A DNA stretch of 7,528 nt, taken from CAZMJP01 sp964566895. Its GTDB lineage: Bacteria; Patescibacteriota; Patescibacteriia; UBA2591; UBA6264. Of the stretch, positions 1 to 5,164 are shown piece by piece. A program made the position numbers and the translations under genes. The DNA lies in the NCBI GenBank assembly GCA_964566895.1, contig CAZMJP010000028.1, positions 1 through 7,528 of the forward strand, written 5' to 3'. How positions within the stretch are numbered: position 1 is the first letter of the stretch; every line of letters begins with the position of its first letter. Under the pieces are notes generated by a model that had not been told where the DNA came from, ran no database searches, and was given only the letters and a program-made list of their open reading frames with translations.

Positions 1-440
1 TCCCAAGGGTTTGGCTGTTCGCCAATTAAAAGGGTACGCGAGCTGGGTTCAGAACGTTGTGAAACAGTTCGGTCTCCTATCTACCGTGGACGCTCGAAAC
101 TTGAGAGGGCCCTTCTCTAGTACGAGAGGATCGAGAAGAACAAACCTCTGGTGTGCCAGTTGTCCTGCCAAGGGCATTGCTGGGTAGCTAAGTTTGGTTT
201 GGATAAACGCTGAAAGCATATAAGCGTGAAGCCGTCCTCAAGATTAGGTTTCGTATCATCTGCTTCATAGGTAGATACGAGCATAATCACGAATTTTATT
301 TTTAACGTTGATTTTTTAAGTTCGTATCACCTATGGAGCGGGTGAGTAAGACTCCAGGGAGATTACCGGGTATATAGGCTCTAAGTGTAAGTTTGGTAAC
401 AGATTTAGCTAAAGAGTCCTAATCAGTCAAATCTCTAATT
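1..440 (+). rRNA. rrl: 23S ribosomal RNA, 3' part (5' end outside window)
   Basis: This is the last part of the large-subunit rRNA (domain VI and the end of domain V). The window opens in a stretch closely matching the peptidyl-transferase region of bacterial 23S rRNA (TCCCAAGGGTTTGGCTGTTC). The sarcin-ricin loop AGTACGAGAGGA is intact at 119-130, as are GGTAGCTAAGT (182-192) and CTGAAAGCAT (210-219). The terminal CTAATCAG (419-426) aligns with the bacterial CUAAUGA segment, which puts the mature 3' end near 440; this end is estimated by alignment from memory. The segment after AGATTAGG (241-248) is much longer than in E. coli or Bacillus and is listed separately. The rest is divergent but keeps the universal core, which fits a functional rRNA from a deep-branching bacterium. 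Confidence 0.96.
256..345 (+). other. Expanded hairpin in 23S rRNA, around helix 98
   Basis: Between the conserved AGATTAGGTTTC (241-252) and GTAAGACTCC (346-355) lie 93 bases; from memory, Bacillus has about 16 here. The extra sequence folds into one long stem. Bases 256-272 pair with 329-345 (17 bp, including three G-U pairs), A273 is bulged, and 274-280 (GATACGA) pair with 322-328 (TCGTATC). The terminal loop, 281-321, is very AU-rich. The 9-mer TTCGTATCA occurs at both 250-258 and 321-329, so GATACGA could pair with either copy. The insert may be a stable expansion segment or an intervening sequence cut out by RNase III; sequence alone does not decide. Confidence 0.75.
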
Positions 441-528
441 CACCATTTAGCTCATAATATTATCAATTAACCCTGTAGTCTTGGTAATTCTATTGACACC
501 CCTCACCTTTTTTAATTTGAGTTCAAAA

Positions 529-641
<113 letters not shown>

Positions 642-646
642 TTTGC

Positions 647-670
647 CCTCAAGTTAGAGGTGAGTTTTTT
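647..670 (+). terminator. Possible weak terminator after 5S rRNA
   Basis: CCTC (647-650) pairs with GAGG (657-660) around a six-base loop. T665-670 follows four bases later. The stem is only 4 bp, so termination would be weak or partial, and read-through into the repair gene at 708 is possible. No stronger terminator is visible between 5S and that gene. Confidence 0.3.
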
Positions 671-672
671 AT

Positions 673-700
673 TTGTTATTTTTAACAGTTTTGCTAAACT
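673..700 (+). promoter_or_regulatory. Possible promoter directly before the EndoQ gene
   Basis: TTGTTA (673-678) and TAAACT (695-700) each match four of six bases of the -35 and -10 consensus, with a 16-base gap. The -10 hexamer ends seven bases before the ATG at 708, so a transcript would begin at or next to the start codon. This is weak taken alone; the geometry recurs at two other genes in the window. Confidence 0.3.
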
Positions 701-707
701 AAGGGAT

Positions 708-1997
708 ATGAGAGTTATAGCTGATATTCACAGTCATTCTCGATTTTCTCGAGCCTGTTCCCCGAAATTAACCCTACCTAATCTTGAGAGATGGGGCAGA
801 ATTAAGGGGGTTAACTTATTAACGACGGCCGATTTTACTCACCCAATTTGGATTAAAGAATGTGAAGAGCGACTAGAGTCAGAAGGAAACGGTTTTTATC
901 GAATTAAAAATGGCGCAGGCGATGTCCATTTTGTTTTTACGACCGAGTTGTCTTTTATTTATAAGAAAAAAGAGAAAACAAGAAGGATTCATGAGATTGT
1001 TTTAGCTCCTTCTTTAGAGGTGGTTAAAAAGTTAAACGGGGTTTTACAGGGTCGAGGTTTTAATTTAAAATCAGACGGTCGGCCGATTTTGGGATTATCA
1101 GACCGGGATTTTTTGGAATTAATTAAGGGTGTCGATGGAGATATAGAGATTATTCCGTCCCATATTTGGACCCCCTGGTTTTCTCTTTTTGGCTCAAAGT
1201 CAGGATTTGATTCGGTTGAAGAATGTTTTGGAGATATGAGTCAACATATTTTTGCTTTAGAGACGGGGCTTTCCGCCGACCCTTCTATGTGTTGGCGGGT
1301 TTCATCTCTTGATTCGTATATTTTAATTTCTAATTCCGATTCCCACTCACTGAAAAATATCGGTCGAGAAGCGAATGTTTTTGAAATAGAAAAAAATAAG
1401 TTTTCCTATAATGAATTGATTCGCATTTTAAAACAAAAAGACACAAAAAAATTTCTTTACACCATTGAGTTTTTCCCTGAAGAAGGGCGGTACCATTTTG
1501 ACGGTCATCGGGATTGCGGGGTAGTTTTGGAACCCAAGCAAACGATTAAATATAGAGGGATTTGTCCGAAGTGCGGGAGACCGCTGACTGTCGGCGTGAG
1601 TTACCGCGTCGAGCAGTTGGCCGATCGCGAGCCGGGATATGTGCCCGAGGGCAGGCCCGGTTATAAGAGATTGATTGAATTAGACAAGATTATTGCTCAA
1701 GCTTTTGAAATTAAAGGACGCGAGTCAAAAACAGTGATGGAGGTTTATAATCAAATGGTCAAAAAATTAGGCGGAGAATTATCAATTTTAATAGACATTC
1801 CTTTAGAAGAGTTGAAAACAAGGGGGGTTGATGAAAGAATAGTCGAGGGAATTAGTCGGGTCAGAGAAGGAAAGTTGTTTATTAAACCGGGATATGACGG
1901 CGTTTATGGGGAAATCGGCATTTTTGGAAAACCGGAGATGGAAAAGGAAACAGCCAGAAAAAAGAAGACGCCGCGCAATCAAAAAAGCTTATTTTAA
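708..1997 (+). CDS. Endonuclease Q-like PHP-family DNA repair nuclease
   Basis: Predicted 429-residue nuclease close to the size of archaeal EndoQ, the family that nicks DNA 5' of deaminated bases (uracil, hypoxanthine, xanthine) and abasic sites. The N-terminal PHP metal-binding fold shows DIHSH (H8, H10), TADFTH (D42, H45), TTE (E80), H95, PSHIW (H152) and NSDSH (D211, H213). A zinc-ribbon-like segment follows with C270, C286 and C289 (CPKCG) and H267 nearby. The C-terminal domain carries PGY repeats and KPGYDGVYGEIG. The basic tail ends in QKSLF, resembling a bacterial beta-clamp motif. An in-frame GTG at 660 gives 16 more residues, but they look unlike the family and overlap the 5S-proximal hairpin; ATG 708, with AAGGGA just before it, puts DIHSH at the usual place. 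Homologues are sometimes labelled UvrD helicase, but no helicase motifs are present. It lies between the rRNA operon and the sulfur genes without obvious functional linkage. Confidence 0.85.
   Translation: MRVIADIHSHSRFSRACSPKLTLPNLERWGRIKGVNLLTTADFTHPIWIKECEERLESEGNGFYRIKNGAGDVHFVFTTELSFIYKKKEKTRRIHEIVLAPSLEVVKKLNGVLQGRGFNLKSDGRPILGLSDRDFLELIKGVDGDIEIIPSHIWTPWFSLFGSKSGFDSVEECFGDMSQHIFALETGLSADPSMCWRVSSLDSYILISNSDSHSLKNIGREANVFEIEKNKFSYNELIRILKQKDTKKFLYTIEFFPEEGRYHFDGHRDCGVVLEPKQTIKYRGICPKCGRPLTVGVSYRVEQLADREPGYVPEGRPGYKRLIELDKIIAQAFEIKGRESKTVMEVYNQMVKKLGGELSILIDIPLEELKTRGVDERIVEGISRVREGKLFIKPGYDGVYGEIGIFGKPEMEKETARKKKTPRNQKSLF
1980..1994 (+). other. C-terminal sliding-clamp-binding motif (QKSLF) of the EndoQ-like protein
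   Basis: The last five codons encode QKSLF, directly before the stop and after a Lys/Arg-rich, probably unstructured stretch (ETARKKKTPRN). Bacterial proteins that bind DnaN use a QL(S/D)LF or QxxLF pentapeptide, often at an extreme terminus. Archaeal EndoQ is known to work with PCNA. The motif is seen directly; clamp binding is inferred. Confidence 0.55.
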
Positions 1998-2005
1998 TTT
2001 CAATA

Positions 2006-2053
2006 AGAGAGTTTGGGAGCTTAGCTTCCAAACTTTCTAAAGGGGGATTTTTT
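2006..2053 (+). terminator. Hairpin terminator after the EndoQ gene
   Basis: Bases 2006-2020 pair with 2024-2038 in a 15-bp stem (core AGTTTGGGAGC / GCTTCCAAACT, two G-U pairs) with a TTA loop. It lies nine bases after the stop codon. A run of six T (2048-2053) follows, but nine bases separate it from the stem, so this is not a textbook intrinsic terminator. It could also protect the 3' end of the mRNA. Confidence 0.5.
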
Positions 2054-2061
2054 AGTGGGAT

Positions 2062-2091
2062 TTGACAGGATTTATAAGTTTATAATATAAT
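2062..2091 (+). promoter_or_regulatory. Consensus sigma-70-type promoter of the iscS-iscU-mnmA cluster
   Basis: TTGACA (2062-2067) and TATAAT (2086-2091) both match the housekeeping consensus perfectly, 18 bases apart. Overlapping -10 alternatives (TATAAT at 2081-2086) are less well spaced. Transcription would start near 2098 and leave a leader of about 70 bases before the ATG at 2171. Confidence 0.7.
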
Positions 2092-2112
2092 GATTGATAC
2101 AATAATATAATA

Positions 2113-2132
2113 ATAATGTAGATTTACATTAT
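2113..2132 (+). promoter_or_regulatory. Inverted repeat in the iscS leader, possible operator
   Basis: ATAATGTA (2113-2120) and TACATTAT (2125-2132) form a perfect 8-bp inverted repeat with a four-base centre. It lies about 15 bases past the expected transcription start. It could be a repressor operator or a leader hairpin. Fe-S genes are often controlled by Rrf2-type regulators, but I do not recognise a known IscR site here. Confidence 0.35.
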
Positions 2133-2135
2133 CAT

Positions 2136-2164
2136 TTGTAGCGTTCGGGCAATAATATTATACT
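2136..2164 (+). promoter_or_regulatory. Possible second promoter abutting the iscS start codon
   Basis: TATACT (2159-2164) matches five of six bases of the -10 consensus and ends six bases before the ATG at 2171. A poor -35 element (TTGTAG, 2136-2141) lies 17 bases upstream. Transcription from here would give a leaderless or nearly leaderless mRNA. No Shine-Dalgarno sequence precedes this ATG. Confidence 0.3.
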
Positions 2165-2170
2165 AGAATT

Positions 2171-3364
2171 ATGAGAAGAATATATCTTGACTACGCGGCG
2201 ACTACGCCGACCGACCCAAGGGTAATAAAGGCAATGAGGCCGTACTTTAGTAAATTTTTTGGTAATGCTTCCAGTTTGCATGAAATCGGCCAGATAGCCA
2301 GAAGAGCGATGGACCAGTCAAGAGAGAAAATTGCTCAATTTATTAATGCTAAGCCGGAAGAAATTATTTTTACTGCCGGCGGTACTGAGGCGGACAATTT
2401 AGCCTTAAAGGGAATTTTTTACTCTTTAAGAATCCCTCGTCAGCATTTTATTGTCTCAAAAATAGAGCACCATGCGATTTTGGAGACCTGCCATTTTTTA
2501 AAGAGAAGGGGAGCAGAGGTTTCTTATTTGTCGGTTGACAAATACGGATTAGTTGATTTATTGAAATTAAAAGAGGAGATAAAGGACGAGACGGTTTTGG
2601 TTTCGATTATGCAAGCCAATAATGAAATTGGCGTTATCCAACCAATTAAAGAAATTAGCCGAATTGTCTGGGCGGAGAGAGAAAGAAGGAAAAAAGAAAA
2701 AATCAATGTTCCAATTTATTTCCATACTGATGCGGTTCAGACCTTTGGCCATCTTTTGATTGACGTCAACGACTTGGGGGTGGATATGCTTTCGGCTTCG
2801 GCCCACAAACTTTATGGGACTAAAGGAGTCGGCCTGCTTTTTTTAAAAAAGGGAATTAAAATTGAATCTTTAATCCACGGAGGAGAGCATGAACAAGGTC
2901 GCCGGGCTTCCACAGAAAATATCTCCGGCATTGTCGGTTTTGCCAAAGCCGTAGAATTAGCGGGCAAAGAAATGGAAGAAGAAACCAAAAGATTGATTAA
3001 ATTAAGAGATTATATGATTGAGAAAATCTTGAAAAATGTCAGAGAATCTCGTTTAAACGGTCATCCAAAAATGAGATTAGCCAACAATGTCAATGTGAGC
3101 ATTAAAGGTATTGAGGGAGAATCAATCTTAATTGATTTGGATCGTTTTGGTATTGCTTGTTCTACTGGTTCGGCCTGCTCCTCTACTAAATTAGAGCCGT
3201 CTCACGTGCTTTTAGCCATTGGTCTTGGGCCGGAACTTGGGCATTCTTCTTTAAGATTTACCCTCGGTCGCTGGACCAAAAAAAGAGATATTGATTATAC
3301 AATTGAAAAATTGATTCCCGTGGTGGAGAGATTAAGAAAAATCTCTCCGTTAAAGGTCAACTAA
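2171..3364 (+). CDS. iscS: Cysteine desulfurase, NifS/IscS type
   Basis: PLP-dependent enzyme that removes sulfur from L-cysteine, giving alanine and an enzyme-bound persulfide for Fe-S assembly and tRNA thiolation. At 397 residues it is full length. Visible landmarks: LDYAATTPTDPRV at the N terminus, GGTEADN (70-76), EHHAILE (99-105) with the PLP-stacking His at about 100-101, QANNEIG (148-154), HTDAVQ (185-190) with D187, the PLP lysine K213 in SASAHKLYGTKG, and RRASTENI (244-251). The persulfide cysteine is C336 in STGSACSS (331-338). The ATG at 2171 puts the conserved LDYAATTP at its normal place. It is the first gene of a cluster with iscU (30-base gap) and mnmA, its two likely sulfur acceptors. 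No truncation or missing active-site residue is seen. The choice between the NifS and IscS names is by context. Confidence 0.93.
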   Translation: MRRIYLDYAATTPTDPRVIKAMRPYFSKFFGNASSLHEIGQIARRAMDQSREKIAQFINAKPEEIIFTAGGTEADNLALKGIFYSLRIPRQHFIVSKIEHHAILETCHFLKRRGAEVSYLSVDKYGLVDLLKLKEEIKDETVLVSIMQANNEIGVIQPIKEISRIVWAERERRKKEKINVPIYFHTDAVQTFGHLLIDVNDLGVDMLSASAHKLYGTKGVGLLFLKKGIKIESLIHGGEHEQGRRASTENISGIVGFAKAVELAGKEMEEETKRLIKLRDYMIEKILKNVRESRLNGHPKMRLANNVNVSIKGIEGESILIDLDRFGIACSTGSACSSTKLEPSHVLLAIGLGPELGHSSLRFTLGRWTKKRDIDYTIEKLIPVVERLRKISPLKVN

Positions 3365-3394
3365 GAAATTTAATAAAATTAACAATAAAATCAT

Positions 3395-3784
3395 ATGGGA
3401 TGTTTTGACGAAGATAGCCAAATAATGGATCATTTTCTTCATCCGCGCAATGTGGGTAAAATTGACGACGCTGACGGCGTCGGTCATATCGGTAATCCGA
3501 TGTGCGGAGATATTATGGACCTTTATATCAAAGTTAAAGATAATATAATTACCGACGCCAAATTTCAAACCTATGGCTGTGTTGCGGCTATTGCTTCAAC
3601 TTCCAGTTTAACCGAGCTAGTTAAAGGAAAAAATATCAAAGAGGCTTTAAAGGTTTCCAGTCAAAAAATAAGGGAAGTTTTGGGAAAGATGCCAAAACAT
3701 AAATATCATTGTACAATTTTGGCTGAGCAGGCGTTTAAGGCGGCTATTGACGATTTTCAAAAGAAAAATGGTCAAAAAAAGTGA
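3395..3784 (+). CDS. iscU: Fe-S cluster assembly scaffold, IscU/NifU N-terminal type
   Basis: A 129-residue scaffold protein on which nascent [2Fe-2S] clusters are built from IscS sulfur. The opening matches the family (MDHFLHPRNVG, 11-21). Cluster ligands are in place: C37 and D39 in GNPMCGD, C62 in TYGCVAAIAS, and H105-C106 in KYHCTILAEQA. The LPPVK peptide, by which E. coli IscU is recognised by HscA, is replaced by MPKHK at 99-103, hinting at a simpler system without that chaperone. The ATG at 3395 has no Shine-Dalgarno sequence; an ATG at 3425 would begin exactly at MDHF, but relatives usually carry several residues before this motif, so 3395 is preferred. It lies between iscS and mnmA, with 25 bases to the preferred mnmA start. 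A SufU-type protein is less likely, because the SufU insertion is absent. Confidence 0.92.
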   Translation: MGCFDEDSQIMDHFLHPRNVGKIDDADGVGHIGNPMCGDIMDLYIKVKDNIITDAKFQTYGCVAAIASTSSLTELVKGKNIKEALKVSSQKIREVLGKMPKHKYHCTILAEQAFKAAIDDFQKKNGQKK

Positions 3785-3796
3785 TTCCCTTTCTAA

Positions 3797-3802
3797 ACGG
3801 GG
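3797..3802 (+). promoter_or_regulatory. Shine-Dalgarno-like site setting the mnmA start
   Basis: ACGGGG lies seven bases before the ATG at 3810. The in-frame ATG at 3768 and TTG at 3747, both inside iscU, have no better site and would add a Lys/Ser-rich leader not typical of MnmA. This purine-rich tract favours 3810. Confidence 0.45.
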
Positions 3803-3809
3803 TAAAATT

Positions 3810-4949
3810 ATGGTGGCAGTCGCGATGTCAGGCGGCGTTGATTCTTCTGTCGCCATTTTTTTATTATTAAAAAAAGGTTATAATGTTTTTGGTTTAACGA
3901 TGAGATTGGGAGAATTCAGCGAACCAGCTATTCAAAACGCGAAAGGAGTTTGCCGAAAATTAGAAGTTAAACATTATGTTGTCGATTTTGAGAAAGAGTT
4001 TAAAAAGAGAATTATTAATCCCTTCTGCCGATCGTATTTTCAGGGAGTGACGCCCAATCCCTGCGTTTGGTGCAATGAGAAAATAAAATTTGGCTTGTTA
4101 TTGAGAGCGGCGGGAAAGTTAGGCGCGGATTATTTAGCGACCGGACACTACGCCCGCCTGCGGCGGGAAATTCCAAATTCCAAATGCCAAGTTCCAAACA
4201 AATTCAAGATCATAAATTCTAAAAATCAGACAATTTACAGATTATTAAAGGCAAAAGACAAGACCAGGGACCAGTCTTATTTTTTATACCGTTTAAAACA
4301 GAGCCAGTTAAGAAAAATCATTTTTCCCTTGGGCAATTTAACCAAGAACGAAGTCAAGAAAATTGCCATGGAGAACGGCTTGATAGTTGGAAAACAAAGA
4401 GAGTCGCGAGAGATTTGTTTTGTTCCCGACAATAATTATCAGTCTTTTTTAAAAAAGTGTGATTCGCGGAAATTAAAACCCGGCCCAATTAAAGATTTGC
4501 GGGGAAATGTTTTAGGAGAACATCGCGGTCTAGCTCTTTATACTATCGGTCAAAGAAAAGGGCTTGTTGGCGGTCGGGGAAAGCCTTTTTACGTGGTCAA
4601 AATTGATAAAAAAAATAATGCCGTAATTGTCGGGCAAGAAAAAATTTTACCTTCACGCCGAAATTTTTGGTCTGAGGGTTTATTCCAAAGGCGATTTATA
4701 GTTAAGAATATAAATTTACTGAATAAGAGAAAAATAAAAAAAGGCGGGAAAATAATGGTCAAAGTAAGATCTCAACATCCAGGAGTTTTAGCAAGGATCT
4801 CCGGTTGGATTTTTTCTACCAAGGAATTGAAAATAAAATTTAAAATTCCCCAGCGCGCTCTCGCCCCTGGCCAGTCGGCTGTTTTTTATTCCGGAAACGA
4901 AGTTTTGGGCGGAGGAATTATAAAAAAGTCAAAAAATATCATTCTTTAG
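3810..4949 (+). CDS. mnmA: tRNA-specific 2-thiouridylase MnmA
   Basis: ATP-dependent enzyme that puts sulfur on C2 of wobble uridine U34 in tRNA-Lys, -Glu and -Gln, with sulfur coming ultimately from a cysteine desulfurase. From ATG 3810 it has 379 residues. The N-terminal PP-loop is MSGGVDSS (6-13). The two catalytic cysteines are C85 in NPCVWCNEKIKFG and C203 in REICFVPD. ATGHYAR (110-116), DQSYFLYRL (154-162), YTIGQRKGL (244-252) and the C-terminal LAPGQSAVFY (351-360) and GGGII (367-371) are all present. Between HYAR and YRLL are 26 residues where relatives have about ten; this excess is a hairpin plus heptamer repeat in the DNA (4153-4220) read in frame. Catalytic parts look intact, so the enzyme is probably active. 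It is third in a cluster with its sulfur donor iscS. Earlier starts at 3768 or 3747 would overlap iscU. Confidence 0.93.
   Translation: MVAVAMSGGVDSSVAIFLLLKKGYNVFGLTMRLGEFSEPAIQNAKGVCRKLEVKHYVVDFEKEFKKRIINPFCRSYFQGVTPNPCVWCNEKIKFGLLLRAAGKLGADYLATGHYARLRREIPNSKCQVPNKFKIINSKNQTIYRLLKAKDKTRDQSYFLYRLKQSQLRKIIFPLGNLTKNEVKKIAMENGLIVGKQRESREICFVPDNNYQSFLKKCDSRKLKPGPIKDLRGNVLGEHRGLALYTIGQRKGLVGGRGKPFYVVKIDKKNNAVIVGQEKILPSRRNFWSEGLFQRRFIVKNINLLNKRKIKKGGKIMVKVRSQHPGVLARISGWIFSTKELKIKFKIPQRALAPGQSAVFYSGNEVLGGGIIKKSKNIIL
4153..4220 (+). repeat. Hairpin plus TTCCAAA-heptamer repeat inserted in frame within mnmA
   Basis: A GC-rich hairpin, CCCGCC-TGC-GGCGGG (4153-4167), is followed by four contiguous 7-base units at 4171-4198: TTCCAAA, TTCCAAA, TGCCAAG, TTCCAAA. 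Decayed related sequence (CAAATTCAAGATCATAAATTC) continues to about 4219. Read in frame, the 21-base period gives two seven-residue units, IPNSKCQ and VPNKFKI. From memory, similar hairpin plus AAATTCC/AAATGCC arrays are dispersed, mostly between genes, in Candidate Phyla Radiation genomes. The right boundary is approximate, and no second full copy is in this window. Confidence 0.7.
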
Positions 4950-4952
4950 ATA

Positions 4953-4989
4953 AAAAAACTCTCTTCCTTGTAGCTGGAGAGAGTTTTTT
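4953..4989. terminator. Bidirectional intrinsic terminator after mnmA
   Basis: Bases 4953-4964 (AAAAAACTCTCT) pair with 4978-4989 (AGAGAGTTTTTT) over 12 bp. A bulged T and two G-C pairs then close an eight-base loop (4968-4975). The A-run on the left and T-run on the right let it act on both strands: for mnmA (stop four bases upstream) and for the opposing phosphorylase transcript. Confidence 0.85.
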
Positions 4990-5014
4990 CCCCTTAGCGG
5001 GGTTGACTTTTTTT
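4990..5014 (+). terminator. Possible second, short terminator hairpin
   Basis: CCCC (4990-4993) pairs with GGGG (4999-5002) around TTAGC. Seven T (5008-5014) follow after a five-base gap. It directly abuts the first terminator and may act as a backup for plus-strand transcripts, though the stem is only 4 bp. Confidence 0.35.
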
Positions 5015-5064
5015 ACAGAAATTGAGAAGAGAAAAACCAGCCCATAATTGGCCTCCGCGGTTAT

Positions 5065-5082
5065 CTTGGCTTTATTGCCAAG
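5065..5082. repeat. Small inverted repeat in the convergent intergenic region
   Basis: CTTGGC (5065-5070) and GCCAAG (5077-5082) form a perfect 6-bp stem with a TTTATT loop. No T-run follows it on either strand, so a terminator role is not supported. The remainder of 4950-5164 is AT-rich, without an open reading frame I would trust. Confidence 0.4.
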
Positions 5083-5129
5083 TTCCATTTAAGTATAATC
5101 TTAATTTATTTTTTTGAAAATAGGTTGGC

Positions 5130-5138
5130 TGTGGATAA
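5130..5138 (-). promoter_or_regulatory. DnaA-box 9-mer (TTATCCACA)
   Basis: On the minus strand this reads TTATCCACA, a perfect match to the strict bacterial DnaA-box consensus. It borders a very AT-rich stretch (5100-5120) between two converging genes. Only one perfect box is present; the nearest-looking other 9-mer I noticed in the window, at 7460-7468, has one mismatch. A single site may be a titration or regulatory site, or chance, and does not by itself mark an origin. Confidence 0.3.
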
Positions 5139-5151
5139 CTTTGATGACTTT

Positions 5152-5164
5152 GAGATTCAATCTC
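5152..5164 (-). repeat. Palindrome directly after the phosphorylase stop codon
   Basis: GAGATT (5152-5157) and AATCTC (5159-5164) are exact inverted repeats around one base, touching the stop codon. With a one-base centre this is better suited to a DNA-level site than an RNA hairpin, and no T-run follows on the minus strand. Function unknown. Confidence 0.3.

Noticed and set aside
493..521. TTGACA at 493-498 in the 23S-5S spacer as a promoter for 5S rRNA
   Set aside because: At 17 bases downstream the sequence is TTTGAG, not a -10 element; TTTAAT at 511-516 is only 12 bases away. 5S is normally made from the rRNA operon transcript.
441..528. tRNA gene or other RNA in the 23S-5S spacer
   Set aside because: No cloverleaf, GGTTCGA-type T-loop or CCA end is visible in these 88 bases.
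660..707. Upstream GTG start adding 16 residues (MSFLFVIFNSFAKLRD) to the EndoQ-like protein
   Set aside because: The extra residues look like translated spacer, overlap the hairpin after 5S rRNA, and push the DIHSH motif away from the N terminus where the family has it.
2141..2170. Riboswitch or T-box in the iscS leader
   Set aside because: The leader is about 70 bases, nearly all A/T, and shows no conserved riboswitch core or antiterminator.
3747..3809. Earlier mnmA starts at TTG 3747 or ATG 3768 overlapping iscU
   Set aside because: MnmA proteins begin a few residues before the SGGVDS loop; the ATG at 3810 fits this and has ACGGGG at a good distance. ATG 3768 remains possible.
4153..4198. 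CRISPR-like array from the tandem TTCCAAA units
   Set aside because: The units are 7 bases, contiguous, without spacers, and lie within a coding frame.
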